64,000 nucleotides of DNA from DASRDU01 sp035560235 (GTDB taxonomy: Bacteria; Acidobacteriota; Blastocatellia; RBC074): NCBI GenBank assembly GCA_035560235.1, contig DATMAG010000116.1, positions 224,018 to 288,017 of the forward strand. The letters are read 5' to 3'. Positions 1 to 10,669 of the stretch are shown piece by piece (positions within the stretch are counted from its first letter, which is position 1; each line of letters starts with the position of its first letter). Under the pieces are notes generated by a model. It was not told the DNA's origin. It made no database searches and was given only the letters and a program-made list of their open reading frames with translations. A program made the translations under genes and the position numbers.

Positions 1-700
1 GCGCGTCCTTCAGGTGATGCGGTCGCGCGTCGAGCTTTGCCGCCATCGTCAGATCCTGCAGGTTGATTGCCGGGAATTTCGCTGCCGGATCGTTCTCGTC
101 AAAGGTGACGGTGAAGCGTTTGTCCACCGTTCTGAGAAAAGCAAGTATTCCCTGCGAATCATCAGTCGCGCGCTCGCGCAGGATCTGCTCAGGCGATCTG
201 TCAGGCTTTGCCGACAGCGGCGCTGACGGCTGTCTGAATAACTCGTGACCGACCTGCTGCAAAGTCATAAAGGCAACCGCAGTGATGGCTGTGAGCAGCA
301 GCCTGTCAGCCTTGACTTCACCGGCCACTTTGCCTGCGACTTCGAGAATCTGATCTTCGAGCGAGAGGCTGTGCGGCGCGCTTGAAGATTCGGCATAAGC
401 GGCGACTGCCTTTTTCACCTGCGGCCACCAGCGATGGCCGTAGAGAAAATGGGCTGATGAATCCACCTGATCGGCAAGTCTCCATTTGCCTTTCAGCACG
501 AGGTCGCGCTCAAGCCGGGCCGGATCAGCCGCGCGGTCAAAGGCGCGTTTGAGCTTCAGCGGGAAAAAGGCGAACCAGATTTGCACGGCCCGGCGATCCA
601 CTTCGTGAACTGACGGCAGCAGTCTGAAGATCACCTGCGCCCAGGCTGCATCATCGTGCTGATTCAGCCAGGCCTCAAACAAAGTCTGATGTTCAGTCAT
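1..700 (-). CDS. Unrecognised protein, 3' part cut by the window edge
   Basis: An open frame runs leftward from an ATG at 698-700 to the first base with no stop, giving about 233 residues of an incomplete protein. It begins MTEHQTLFEAWLNQHDDAAW and is rich in Trp, Phe and His in its first 120 residues (for example a GHRWWPQ stretch), then alternates helical segments. The last visible part (FTVTFDENDPAAKFPAINLQ) loosely resembles the start of a ferredoxin-like beta-grasp region. The cysteine-rich motif that would prove a 2Fe-2S domain lies beyond the edge, so the function is left open. A GGAGAG stretch about 12 bases upstream supports the start. No neighbour gives a clear functional clue; the 286-base gap to the right separates it from the efflux operon. 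Confidence 0.7.
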   Translation of the reverse strand, partial: MTEHQTLFEAWLNQHDDAAWAQVIFRLLPSVHEVDRRAVQIWFAFFPLKLKRAFDRAADPARLERDLVLKGKWRLADQVDSSAHFLYGHRWWPQVKKAVAAYAESSSAPHSLSLEDQILEVAGKVAGEVKADRLLLTAITAVAFMTLQQVGHELFRQPSAPLSAKPDRSPEQILRERATDDSQGILAFLRTVDKRFTVTFDENDPAAKFPAINLQDLTMAAKLDARPHHLKDA

Positions 701-986
701 CGGCGAATACTCTCCGTCTTCAGAGATGAAACTGTTCGGCAAGGATGAAATCGGGCGGTCAGTAAGCAGCGATGCGGCACCGCGACCACCCCGTATTTAT
801 TGCGTCCGGCGATTGCTGTCGGATGTGAAAAGATACCCGGAAGGACTGAGCCGCGGCAAGACCTGAAGGAAAAACGAAAGGCTCAACGGCAGGGGGTGAT
901 TAATAAACTGACTCCTGAACCCTCTTTCCTGATCCCTGATTTTCAGCCGGAAGGATTCAGGATTCAGGAAGTGAGATGGCGAACTG
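701..986. other. Intergenic region with a small inverted repeat
   Basis: I see no credible gene in these 286 bases. Around 911-980 there is an imperfect inverted repeat made of CTGAACCC/TGATCCCTGA words on the left and GGATTCAGGATTCAGG on the right. It is of the same general style as the other word-like repeats in this window. It lies between the upstream end of the partial gene and the downstream end of the small Cys-rich gene. Confidence 0.5.
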
Positions 987-1181
987 TTACTGCTGCGGTT
1001 TCAGATAGCGTTCAGGATTTTTCTTCACTGTGTCGCGGCAACTGGCGCAGCAGAAATAAACCGTGCGCCCGCTGATGCCGGCGCTGACGTTTTTATCCAC
1101 CGGTTCGCCAGTCACGGGACAGGTCGTGACGCCGTCGCCTTTGCCGAGAAACGTTTTTGCGGTCGGCGCGGCGTCGGGCAA
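987..1181 (-). CDS. Small YHS/TRASH-like metal-binding protein, probably frameshifted at its 5' end
   Basis: The 64-residue frame carries a compact Cys motif: TCPVTGEPV, then FCCASCRDTVKKNPERYL at its end. This pattern is typical of YHS/TRASH-like heavy-metal-binding domains found on copper and other metal proteins. The only start in this frame is a TTG at 1179-1181, right after an in-frame TGA. In another frame, a TTG at 1277-1279 overlapping the pump's stop codon opens a reading frame of about 32 codons (IQIRNADKLRIEIVKTPKG...) that runs straight into this one. One missing base near 1182 would join them into a protein of about 98 residues. It is the last gene of the RND efflux operon. Metal binding is inferred from the motif only. 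Confidence 0.6.
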   Translation of the reverse strand: MPDAAPTAKTFLGKGDGVTTCPVTGEPVDKNVSAGISGRTVYFCCASCRDTVKKNPERYLKPQQ

Positions 1182-1275
1182 CCGTAAGCATCATCTGAAG
1201 TCTCGTCTACCTTGACGCCTTTCGGAGTTTTCACGATCTCGATTCTGAGCTTGTCGGCGTTCCTGATTTGAATGA

Positions 1276-4569
<3,294 letters not shown>

Positions 4570-4606
4570 AGTTTCACTTTTTTCTGAAAAGCCCGGTCAT
4601 CAGTCG

Positions 4607-4795
4607 GGAATGGAACGCGGATGACACGGATGCGACGGATCAGGACGGATTGATCGGTCTTTATCAGTTCTGATCAGTTGAATCCGTGTTCTATTCAAAA
4701 AACTCTGAATGGAACACGGATGAAACGGATACGGTTGATTGAAACGGATTGATCTGTGCTGATCTGCCACATCAGTTTCATCCGCATTCCATTCC
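4607..4795. repeat. Two tandem copies of a GGAATGGAACGCGGATGA-type inverted repeat
   Basis: Copy 1 (about 4607-4697) runs from GGAATGGAACGCGGATGA to ATCCGTGTTCTATTC. Copy 2 (about 4707-4795) runs from GAATGGAACACGGATGAAAC to CATCCGCATTCCATTCC. Each copy has arms that are near reverse complements and an ACGGAT-rich interior. A third copy lies at 26196-26285. The element fills the gap between the adaptor and pump genes without breaking the operon. Confidence 0.85.
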
Positions 4796-4803
4796 TGTCC
4801 TGA

Positions 4804-6000
4804 CTACTGCACTTTGCTGCCGTCGCTCACTCCTGAGCCTGCATCAGTCACCACGCGGTCACCGTCGCTCAGACCTGACAACACTTCGATGCGATCACCC
4901 GTTGCCTTGCCGAGGGTAATCAGGCGCAGGCGCGCGATGCCGGATGAATCAATCACGTAAACGCCGGTCAGTTGTCCGCGCTGCACGATGGCCTTTTGCG
5001 GAATCGTCATGGTCTTTCGCTCGCCTGCGGTAAAGCGCGCCCTGCCGAACAACCCGGAGCGCAGCAGCGAACGCGACGGCAGTTCGATTCTGACCGTATA
5101 ACTGCGACTTGATGGATCGGCTGACGGCACGATTTCAACCACGCGCCCGCTCAGTTCTTCACCGCTGAGCGCGTCAATCAGCACCGTGACCGGCTGATTC
5201 AGGCGCACGTCTCTGATGCGCGATTCTTCGACGGCGGCTTCGAGCCTGAAGCTGTTGCCGTCCTCAATCGTCAGCAGCGGCGCGCCCGGCGCAGCCAGCG
5301 TGCCGACATCAGCCTGCTTTGCAGTCACCACGCCGTTGATGGGCGCAGTGATGCGCGAATAACCGGCGTACACCTGCGCTCCGGCCACATCGGCCCTGGC
5401 CTGATCAATGCGGGCCGTGACCTGATTGCGGCCCGCCTGCATTGACTGCAGCATTCTGTCGGCGCGTTCGACTTCGGCTTCAGCGACTTTGTACCGCGCC
5501 TGCACTTCATCAAATTCCTGCTGACTGACCGACTCTCTTTCAAGCAGCGCCTGGTAGCGTTTGAAGGTCGCGGCGGCGAGGTTGCGACTGGCTTCAGCCG
5601 CAGCTTTGGCCGATTCGGCGGCGCGAATGTTCTTTTCAATCTCATCAGCCGAAGTCTGCGCCTCGCGCAATCCGGCCTGCGCCTTGTCGGTCTGAATGCG
5701 GGCATCGCGGCTGTCAATTTCAGCAAGCAGTTGCCCGGCGCGCACGCGGTCGCCTTCGCGCACGCGCATTGAAATCACGCTGCCGACGACTTTGGATGAA
5801 AGCGTGGTTGTGGTTTTCGAGCGCACCGTGCCGACAGCTTCGTAAAAATCAGTAACCGGTGCGGTCTTTACTGTTTCGGTCGGAACGTTTCTGACGACCG
5901 GAGTTTTTTCGAGTGAAGCCGCCTCCTGCTTTTTCGAGCAGGAGGCGGTGATCACCACCAGCAAAGCTGTCATCGCAAGGAGGGAAAGTCTGGTACTCAT
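4804..6000 (-). CDS. RND efflux membrane-fusion (periplasmic adaptor) lipoprotein
   Basis: The 398-residue adaptor links the inner-membrane RND pump to TolC. The N-terminus MSTRLSLLAMTALLVVITAS is followed by Cys, a classic lipobox (ITAS-C), so the mature protein is probably lipid-anchored on the periplasmic side. A biotinyl-lipoyl-like segment (SKVVGSVISMRVREGDRVRA), a long coiled-coil hairpin (about 105-215, rich in Ala, Glu, Arg) and a beta-barrel with GLFGRARF follow in family order. I chose the ATG at 5998-6000. The same frame stays open upstream to 6048, but that extension is translated from a CACGAAG-type repeat and would put the signal peptide inside the protein. The gene lies between tolC and the pump. 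Confidence 0.9.
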   Translation of the reverse strand: MSTRLSLLAMTALLVVITASCSKKQEAASLEKTPVVRNVPTETVKTAPVTDFYEAVGTVRSKTTTTLSSKVVGSVISMRVREGDRVRAGQLLAEIDSRDARIQTDKAQAGLREAQTSADEIEKNIRAAESAKAAAEASRNLAAATFKRYQALLERESVSQQEFDEVQARYKVAEAEVERADRMLQSMQAGRNQVTARIDQARADVAGAQVYAGYSRITAPINGVVTAKQADVGTLAAPGAPLLTIEDGNSFRLEAAVEESRIRDVRLNQPVTVLIDALSGEELSGRVVEIVPSADPSSRSYTVRIELPSRSLLRSGLFGRARFTAGERKTMTIPQKAIVQRGQLTGVYVIDSSGIARLRLITLGKATGDRIEVLSGLSDGDRVVTDAGSGVSDGSKVQ

Positions 6001-6021
6001 ATGATTATTCGGGAAAAAGAC

Positions 6022-6197
6022 TTTCACCACGAAGAACGCGAAGAACACGAAGGAAGAGAAAGAAAAGGAGAAAGGGAGAGGAGAAGTGGCGAAAAGAGAA
6101 GTCTGAGCGCCCGCAATTGTGAATCTCCTTTTCCCCTTTTCACCTTTTCTCCTCTTCTTTCTTCCCCTCTTCGTGTTCTTCGTTTCTTCGTGGTTCG
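6022..6197. repeat. Long inverted repeat of CACGAAG/CTTCGTG words
   Basis: The left arm (about 6022-6058) reads CCACGAAGAACGCGAAGAAC and on. The right arm (about 6167-6197) carries TTCGTGTTCTTCGTTTCTTC. The middle is purine-rich then pyrimidine-rich (GAGAAAGGGAGAGGAG against CCTTTTCTCC), so most of the element can fold on itself. It lies between tolC and the adaptor gene of the same operon. A second element of this family lies at 38562-38643. Confidence 0.85.
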
Positions 6198-6221
6198 ATT
6201 TTTCCTGAGTTCCGCACTGGC

Positions 6222-7619
6222 TCAGGAAACGAACGGCTGCACGTCATTCAGCTGCCCGCTTGCGAGCAGCACGTTTGCATAACCGATGTAATGATCGTAA
6301 CGCGCTGCGAGCACGTTCATTCGCGCCTGCACGAGCGCCGTTTCAGCGCGCAATACTTCAGTGATCGTCGTCAGCCCTTCGTGGTAACGATCCTGCACAA
6401 TGCGCAACGCTTCAGTCGCGTGGCTGATGATGCGGCTCGCCACGGCCAGGCGTTCGCGGGCTGAAATGAACTGCTGCTGTGCGCGCACGACCTCAAGGCG
6501 AATCTGACTGGCCAGGCGTTCCTGTTCAGTCGTGGCGAGCGACTGCGCGGCCCGCGCCTGACTGATGCGCGCGCTGCGGCCAGCATCGAAGAGATTGAAG
6601 GTAAGGCTCGCGCCGACCAGGTAATCGCTGCTGCCGCTGGTCAGATTGCGGCTGCTGACACCGACACTGGTATAAAGATCAACCCGCGGCAGCAGCTCGC
6701 CACGCGCGCCTTTGACCTGCTCGGCGCGTTCGCGCTGCACGAGTCCGGCGCGCGCAAAGTCAGGCCGGTTTTCAAGCGCAACGCGCATCAGTTCATCCTC
6801 GCTGGCGACAGCGAAGTTTTTTTCGAGCAGCGCGCCGCTGACTTTCTGCGGCGTGTTGACCGGCAGCCCGAGCGCCGTGTTGAGCGCGGCAACGGCGGTG
6901 ATGATGTCGCCATCGGCGGCAATCTGCTGCTGTTTGAAATCGGCAAGCTGCACTTCTGAGGCAAGCAGATCAGAGATGACCGCGAGGCCCGTTTCATAAC
7001 GGTCGCGGCTGCGTTTGACATCGGCTTCGGCCAGTTTCACGGCTTCATCCGCGACCTCCTTTCTGGCCTGCGCGAGCAGCACGCCGTAAAAGGCGCGCAG
7101 CACTTCAAAGCGAAGCTGCTGCTGCACCTGCACAGTTTGTGTGTCGGCCTGGCGCTGCCCGAACTGCGCCTGCGCGATGCGCGTGGCGGCCTGGCGCTGA
7201 TCGAAGACCGGCATTTTGAAATTCAGCGACGTGCGAAAGTTCGAGAGCGAATCGGGATTGTTGAGTGATCGCAGGTCGAAATTCTGCGCCGTGAATCTGC
7301 CCTGTTCGAGCAGCGAGCCGAAAACAAAGACCGGATTGTTGCTGCGCGTGAAATTCTGGCTGACCTGCAGTGACGGCCAGCGTCCGGCCTTTGCTTCGGC
7401 AAGATTTGCGTCGGCAAGTTCGCGCCCGATGTTTGTCGCGCGCGCCATCGGATTTGACTTGAGCGCAATGTCCACTGCAAGTGGCAGCGTCAGACCTTCG
7501 CTGTTCGTTTGTGCGCGGATGGCAATGGGCAGGCCTGCCTGCAACAGCAGCAGACTGAGCAGCAGGACAGACAGTCTTTTGACCCTTGTCGGGCGGTTTG
7601 TGCGACTGAATATTTTCAT
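6222..7619 (-). CDS. TolC-family outer-membrane efflux protein
   Basis: The 465-residue protein has a signal peptide (MKIFSRTNRPTRVKRLSVLL, then a Leu-rich core ending IAIRAQ) and two repeats of the outer-membrane efflux domain. These show as long amphipathic helices and family motifs such as LPLAVDIALKSNP near the N-terminus and RYHEGLTTITEVLRAETAL near the C-terminus. It forms the outer-membrane channel for the RND pump and adaptor encoded downstream. The ATG at 7617-7619 was chosen because it begins the signal peptide. A longer frame reaching 7937 only reads the DUF2892 gene out of frame. It starts 32 bases after that gene. Confidence 0.9.
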   Translation of the reverse strand: MKIFSRTNRPTRVKRLSVLLLSLLLLQAGLPIAIRAQTNSEGLTLPLAVDIALKSNPMARATNIGRELADANLAEAKAGRWPSLQVSQNFTRSNNPVFVFGSLLEQGRFTAQNFDLRSLNNPDSLSNFRTSLNFKMPVFDQRQAATRIAQAQFGQRQADTQTVQVQQQLRFEVLRAFYGVLLAQARKEVADEAVKLAEADVKRSRDRYETGLAVISDLLASEVQLADFKQQQIAADGDIITAVAALNTALGLPVNTPQKVSGALLEKNFAVASEDELMRVALENRPDFARAGLVQRERAEQVKGARGELLPRVDLYTSVGVSSRNLTSGSSDYLVGASLTFNLFDAGRSARISQARAAQSLATTEQERLASQIRLEVVRAQQQFISARERLAVASRIISHATEALRIVQDRYHEGLTTITEVLRAETALVQARMNVLAARYDHYIGYANVLLASGQLNDVQPFVS

Positions 7620-7651
7620 GGCGCTGACCCCATCGTTGTCTTCGGCAGAAA

Positions 7652-7867
7652 TCAGGCCCTGCCTGACAGTGATTGTGCGCTGTCTTTCAGGCCGAGTTTT
7701 CTCAGAAAGGTCATCATCGGACACCAGTTCGTAAAGGCCGACTGGATCAGGTTGAGCGCGACGAAGCCGGTGAAGAGAAAGAAATACGGGCTGACGTAAT
7801 AACCGAGCAGGACGCTCGCCAGCACGAATGTTCCGGCAATCAGTCTCAGGGCTCTTTCGACGTTCAT
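7652..7867 (-). CDS. DUF2892 (YgaP-like) small inner-membrane protein
   Basis: The 71-residue protein starts MNVERALRLIAGTFVLASVL and continues with two hydrophobic helices (about 7-25 and 27-46) and the family's conserved FTNWCPMMTFLRKLG end, including a single Cys (residue 49). DUF2892 domains are found alone or fused to rhodanese, as in YgaP, and commonly sit in sulfur-transfer gene clusters. A strong GGAGGA lies 7 bases before the ATG. It follows the 29-residue microprotein in the operon and precedes tolC. A link to sulfane sulfur is from family context, not shown by the sequence. Confidence 0.85.
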   Translation of the reverse strand: MNVERALRLIAGTFVLASVLLGYYVSPYFFLFTGFVALNLIQSAFTNWCPMMTFLRKLGLKDSAQSLSGRA

Positions 7868-7944
7868 GGTTGTGTCCTCCGTTCGGAGTTTTCTTCGGGG
7901 TTGATATTTTTGTGCCGTGACCCGGCATCACACGCACCGGCCAT

Positions 7945-8034
7945 TCAGGTGGGCACTCCCGCGCGCGGCAGCACCCACCTCATCAGCGCGATGTAAGCGG
8001 CGAAAAATAAAAGAAACCAGAACCACTCAGGCAT
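7945..8034 (-). CDS. 29-residue single-pass membrane microprotein
   Basis: Reading leftward from an ATG at 8032-8034, a 29-codon frame gives MPEWFWFLLFFAAYIALMRW, then VLPRAGVPT and a TGA at 7945-7947. It is one aromatic-rich hydrophobic helix with a positively charged end. A strong ribosome-binding site (AAGGAAG) lies 4-5 bases upstream. The frame fits exactly between DUF302 (18 bases upstream) and DUF2892 (77 bases downstream) on the same strand, so it is probably translated as part of the operon. I do not recognise the family. A small subunit or regulator of the neighbouring membrane proteins is the simplest guess. Confidence 0.6.
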   Translation of the reverse strand: MPEWFWFLLFFAAYIALMRWVLPRAGVPT

Positions 8035-8052
8035 AAACTTCCTTCTTCAATC

Positions 8053-8472
8053 TCAGACGCTGTCAATCACGCGGCGCAGCTTTTCATTGACCGTTCCGGC
8101 GGCAGCGGCCAGGTTCGGATTGCCGACGACGCTCATCATCCGTTCGGCATCAATGGCCGCCACGACTGACTGATTGCCCTGTTCGTAAACGATGACGTTG
8201 CAGGGCAGCAGCAGCCCGATGGGCAGTTCCTCCTGCAAGGTCTGGTAAGCGAGCGGCGGATTGCACGCGCCGAGAATGACGTAGTTGCGAAAGTCCACGC
8301 CGAGCTTTTCCTTCAGCTTCTCCTTCAGATCAATTTCACACAGCACGCCGAAGCCTTCCTGTTTGAGCGCCTCGCGGGTGCGGGCGACGACCTCGCCGTA
8401 AGGCGCGCCAATCGTCCGGCTGTAGCCGTAGCTGATTTCGTTTTTCTGATTTGAAACCGCATTCTGATTCAT
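8053..8472 (-). CDS. DUF302-family protein
   Basis: The 139-residue protein matches the DUF302 fold: a helix after GAPYGEVVARTREALKQEGF, then VDFRNYVILGACNPPLAYQT, then LPIGLLLPCNVIVYEQ with two conserved Cys, and an ERMM segment. No enzyme activity is established for the family, but it often accompanies sulfur-oxidation, persulfide and metal-resistance genes. The ATG at 8470-8472 is preceded by GGAGGA at 6 bases and gives a family-length product. The frame stays open for 20 more codons upstream without such a site. It is the first gene of the leftward operon that carries the RND pump, and a promoter lies about 200 bases upstream. Confidence 0.85.
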   Translation of the reverse strand: MNQNAVSNQKNEISYGYSRTIGAPYGEVVARTREALKQEGFGVLCEIDLKEKLKEKLGVDFRNYVILGACNPPLAYQTLQEELPIGLLLPCNVIVYEQGNQSVVAAIDAERMMSVVGNPNLAAAAGTVNEKLRRVIDSV

Positions 8473-8675
8473 TGCTGTTCCTCCACTTAATGCCTGCTTC
8501 CGTAATTTCCTTGTCAGCACCTGCCGTGCCACGCCGGGAAGCGGCAGATCCGGTCTGAAAACGCGCGCCCGGCTGAGCGATTATCCCCACAAGCTGCGCC
8601 AGCAGCTGCGGAAGATTCCCCCTCCCCGCCTGACACTTGCCTCCGGCAGCCCTTCCGGGCTATACTGACGCCGTG

Positions 8676-8704
8676 ACTATATAACCACATTGGAATATTG
8701 TCAA
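8676..8704 (-). promoter_or_regulatory. Near-consensus sigma-70 promoter for the DUF302-RND operon, with overlapping AT-rich partial palindrome
   Basis: On the minus strand TTGACA (8699-8704) is followed by exactly 17 bases and TATAGT (8676-8681). The spacer contains an imperfect inverted repeat (ATATTCCAATGTGGTTATAT). The next gene on the other strand is an ArsR-type repressor starting at 8724, so this is a natural place for it to bind and block the leftward operon. The promoter is seen directly; repressor binding is inferred. Confidence 0.75.
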
Positions 8705-8723
8705 ATCCGAACAGAGTAAATCA

Positions 8724-9092
8724 ATGGCTGAAAGAAAACCGGTGGCGCTGAGCGCCGAAGTACTGGAACTGGTGGCGGCACGCTTCAGAGTGATGGCCGA
8801 TCCGCTGCGGCTGCGGCTGCTGCACGCGCTCGAAGACGGTGAAATGAGTGTCAGCGAGCTGACGGCGGCGGTCGAATCAACGCAGCCCAACGTGAGCAAG
8901 CATCTCCGGACACTGCAGGACGCCGGGCTGGTCGTGCGACGGCAGGAAGGCAATCTGGTGTATTACGCGATTGCGGATCAGACGATTTTCGAGATGTGCG
9001 ACCTGGTCTGCACCAGCCTGCAGCAGCGTCTTGCGGCGCAGGCGAGTCTGCTGACCGGCCCGGCGCGGGCGGCGGCGCGGCGGCGGCGCTGA
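8724..9092 (+). CDS. ArsR-family repressor with a CxxxC pair in the last helix
   Basis: The 122-residue protein is a winged-helix ArsR/SmtB regulator. It has the family opening (FRVMADPLRLRLLHALEDGE, about 21-40), a recognition helix (TQPNVSKHLRTLQDAGLVV) and a wing (RRQEGNLVYYAIAD). Its only cysteines are Cys92 and Cys96 in FEMCDLVCTSL, within the dimerisation helix, and are the likely sensing residues. It lacks the CVC motif of arsenic sensors such as the one at 26309-26704. It stands divergent from the DUF302-RND operon and upstream of the CstB-like gene, so it may respond to persulfide or a soft metal. The inducer is inferred from context. Confidence 0.88.
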   Translation: MAERKPVALSAEVLELVAARFRVMADPLRLRLLHALEDGEMSVSELTAAVESTQPNVSKHLRTLQDAGLVVRRQEGNLVYYAIADQTIFEMCDLVCTSLQQRLAAQASLLTGPARAAARRRR

Positions 9093-9209
9093 AAGTGCGG
9101 CGGAAAGATTGATGTTTCCGCCGCGCGGCGCGAAGATACACGGGCGGCGGATCGCGGCAGGGTTCATCCCATGCCTCCTGCTGAAGCGACTGACCACAAG
9201 GAGGAAACC

Positions 9210-10610
9210 ATGTACTTCAGACAGTTCTACCTGGGTTGTCTTGCTCACGCTTCGTATCTGATCGGCTCGGAAGGCGAAGCCGCCGTGGTTGATCCGCAGC
9301 GCGATGTGGATCAGTACCTCACTGAAGCTGCGGCGCAGGGGCTGAAGATCAGATACATCATCGAAACGCACCTGCACGCTGATTTTGTCAGCGGTCATCG
9401 TGAACTGGCCGGGCGCACCGGCGCGCAGATCGTGTTCGGGCACCGGGCAGGCGCGCTGTTCCCGCACATTGCGGCGAAGGATGGCGACGAACTGAGCATC
9501 GGCAAAGTCACGCTGCGCATTCTCGAAACTCCGGGTCACACGCCCGAAAGCATCTCGATTCTCGTTATTGATCACGAAGTGTCAGCTCAGCCGCAGAAGG
9601 TGTTGACGGGCGATACGCTTTTCATTGGCGATGTGGGGCGGCCTGATCTGGCCGGCTCGAAGGGGTACATGCCTGAGCAGATGGCCGGGATGCTGTATGA
9701 CAGTCTGCGCGAGAAACTGCTCACGCTCGATGACGCCGTTGAAGTTTATCCGGCGCACGGCGCGGGCAGCCTGTGCGGGAAGAATCTGTCGAAGGAAACG
9801 TCATCAACCATCGGCGAGCAGCGGCGCTTCAATTATGCGCTGCAGCCGATGAGCCGGGATGAATTCGTGCGGATGATGACGACGGATCTGCCCGAAGTGC
9901 CGCAGTACTTTCCGAAGGATGCCGAAATCAACCGCACCGGCGCGCACGCGCTCGCTGAAATTCCCCGCCCCGCCGAGCTGACGCCGCAGGAGGTTGTCAG
10001 GCAGATGCAGCAGGGCGTGCTCGTGCTTGACGTGCGCACGCCGGAACAGTTCGGCGCGGGCCACGTGCCGGGCGCGCTCAATATCGGCCTCGGCGGACAG
10101 TTCGCCTCGTGGGCCGGAACGCTGATTCCGATGGGCACTCCGATTGTGGTCGTGGCTGAAAATCCGGTGCAGGTCGAAGAGGCCGTCACGCGACTGGCGC
10201 GCGTCGGCATTGAAAGCGAGAAGGGTTATCTGAGCGGCGGCATGCAGGCCTGGGCCGGGGCCGGGCTGGAGATGGAAACGGTACGGCAGATCACGGTTGA
10301 AGAACTGAAACGGATGCTGGATGAAAAGTCTGATCTGCAACTGATTGACGTGCGCCGTCCGGGTGAATACGCGAGCGGTCACGCGCCGGGCGCAATCAGC
10401 GCACAACTGGCGCATCTGGAAAAGGCCGTTGCGCAGTTTGACCCGCAGCGCCGGACAGCCGTGATTTGTGCAGGCGGCTATCGTTCGAGCGCCGCGACGA
10501 GCATTCTGGCGCGACACGGCTTTCACGATCTGCTCAACGTGACCGGCGGCACCGCCGCCTGGATCAGCGCCGGATATGAAACGGAAGGAGCGAGCGCGGT
10601 GGCTTCCTGA
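9210..10610 (+). CDS. CstB-like persulfide dioxygenase/sulfurtransferase (metallo-beta-lactamase plus two rhodanese domains)
   Basis: The 466-residue protein begins with a metallo-beta-lactamase domain of ETHE1 type. It has the THLHAD iron-binding motif at about 53-58, His110 in PGHTPES, an Asp near 135-141 and a PAHGAG motif at 181-186. Two rhodanese domains follow. The first (about 255-355) has AENPVQ where the catalytic Cys loop would be, so it is probably inactive. The second has Cys420 in CAGGYRS. This is the arrangement of CstB, which oxidises low-molecular-weight persulfides and makes thiosulfate. AAGGAGG lies 7 bases before the ATG at 9210; a longer frame from 9171 lacks such a site. 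It follows the ArsR gene by 117 bases and likely shares its control. Confidence 0.9.
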   Translation: MYFRQFYLGCLAHASYLIGSEGEAAVVDPQRDVDQYLTEAAAQGLKIRYIIETHLHADFVSGHRELAGRTGAQIVFGHRAGALFPHIAAKDGDELSIGKVTLRILETPGHTPESISILVIDHEVSAQPQKVLTGDTLFIGDVGRPDLAGSKGYMPEQMAGMLYDSLREKLLTLDDAVEVYPAHGAGSLCGKNLSKETSSTIGEQRRFNYALQPMSRDEFVRMMTTDLPEVPQYFPKDAEINRTGAHALAEIPRPAELTPQEVVRQMQQGVLVLDVRTPEQFGAGHVPGALNIGLGGQFASWAGTLIPMGTPIVVVAENPVQVEEAVTRLARVGIESEKGYLSGGMQAWAGAGLEMETVRQITVEELKRMLDEKSDLQLIDVRRPGEYASGHAPGAISAQLAHLEKAVAQFDPQRRTAVICAGGYRSSAATSILARHGFHDLLNVTGGTAAWISAGYETEGASAVAS

Positions 10611-10669
10611 CAGTGATGAGCTGACTACAGGCGGCCACGAATGAACACGCCTGTTCACGAATCGTAAAA

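Noticed and set aside
6001..6048. Longer N-terminus for the first adaptor protein
   Set aside because: The 16 extra codons are translated from a CACGAAG repeat and would bury the lipoprotein signal; the ATG at 6000 is the sensible start.
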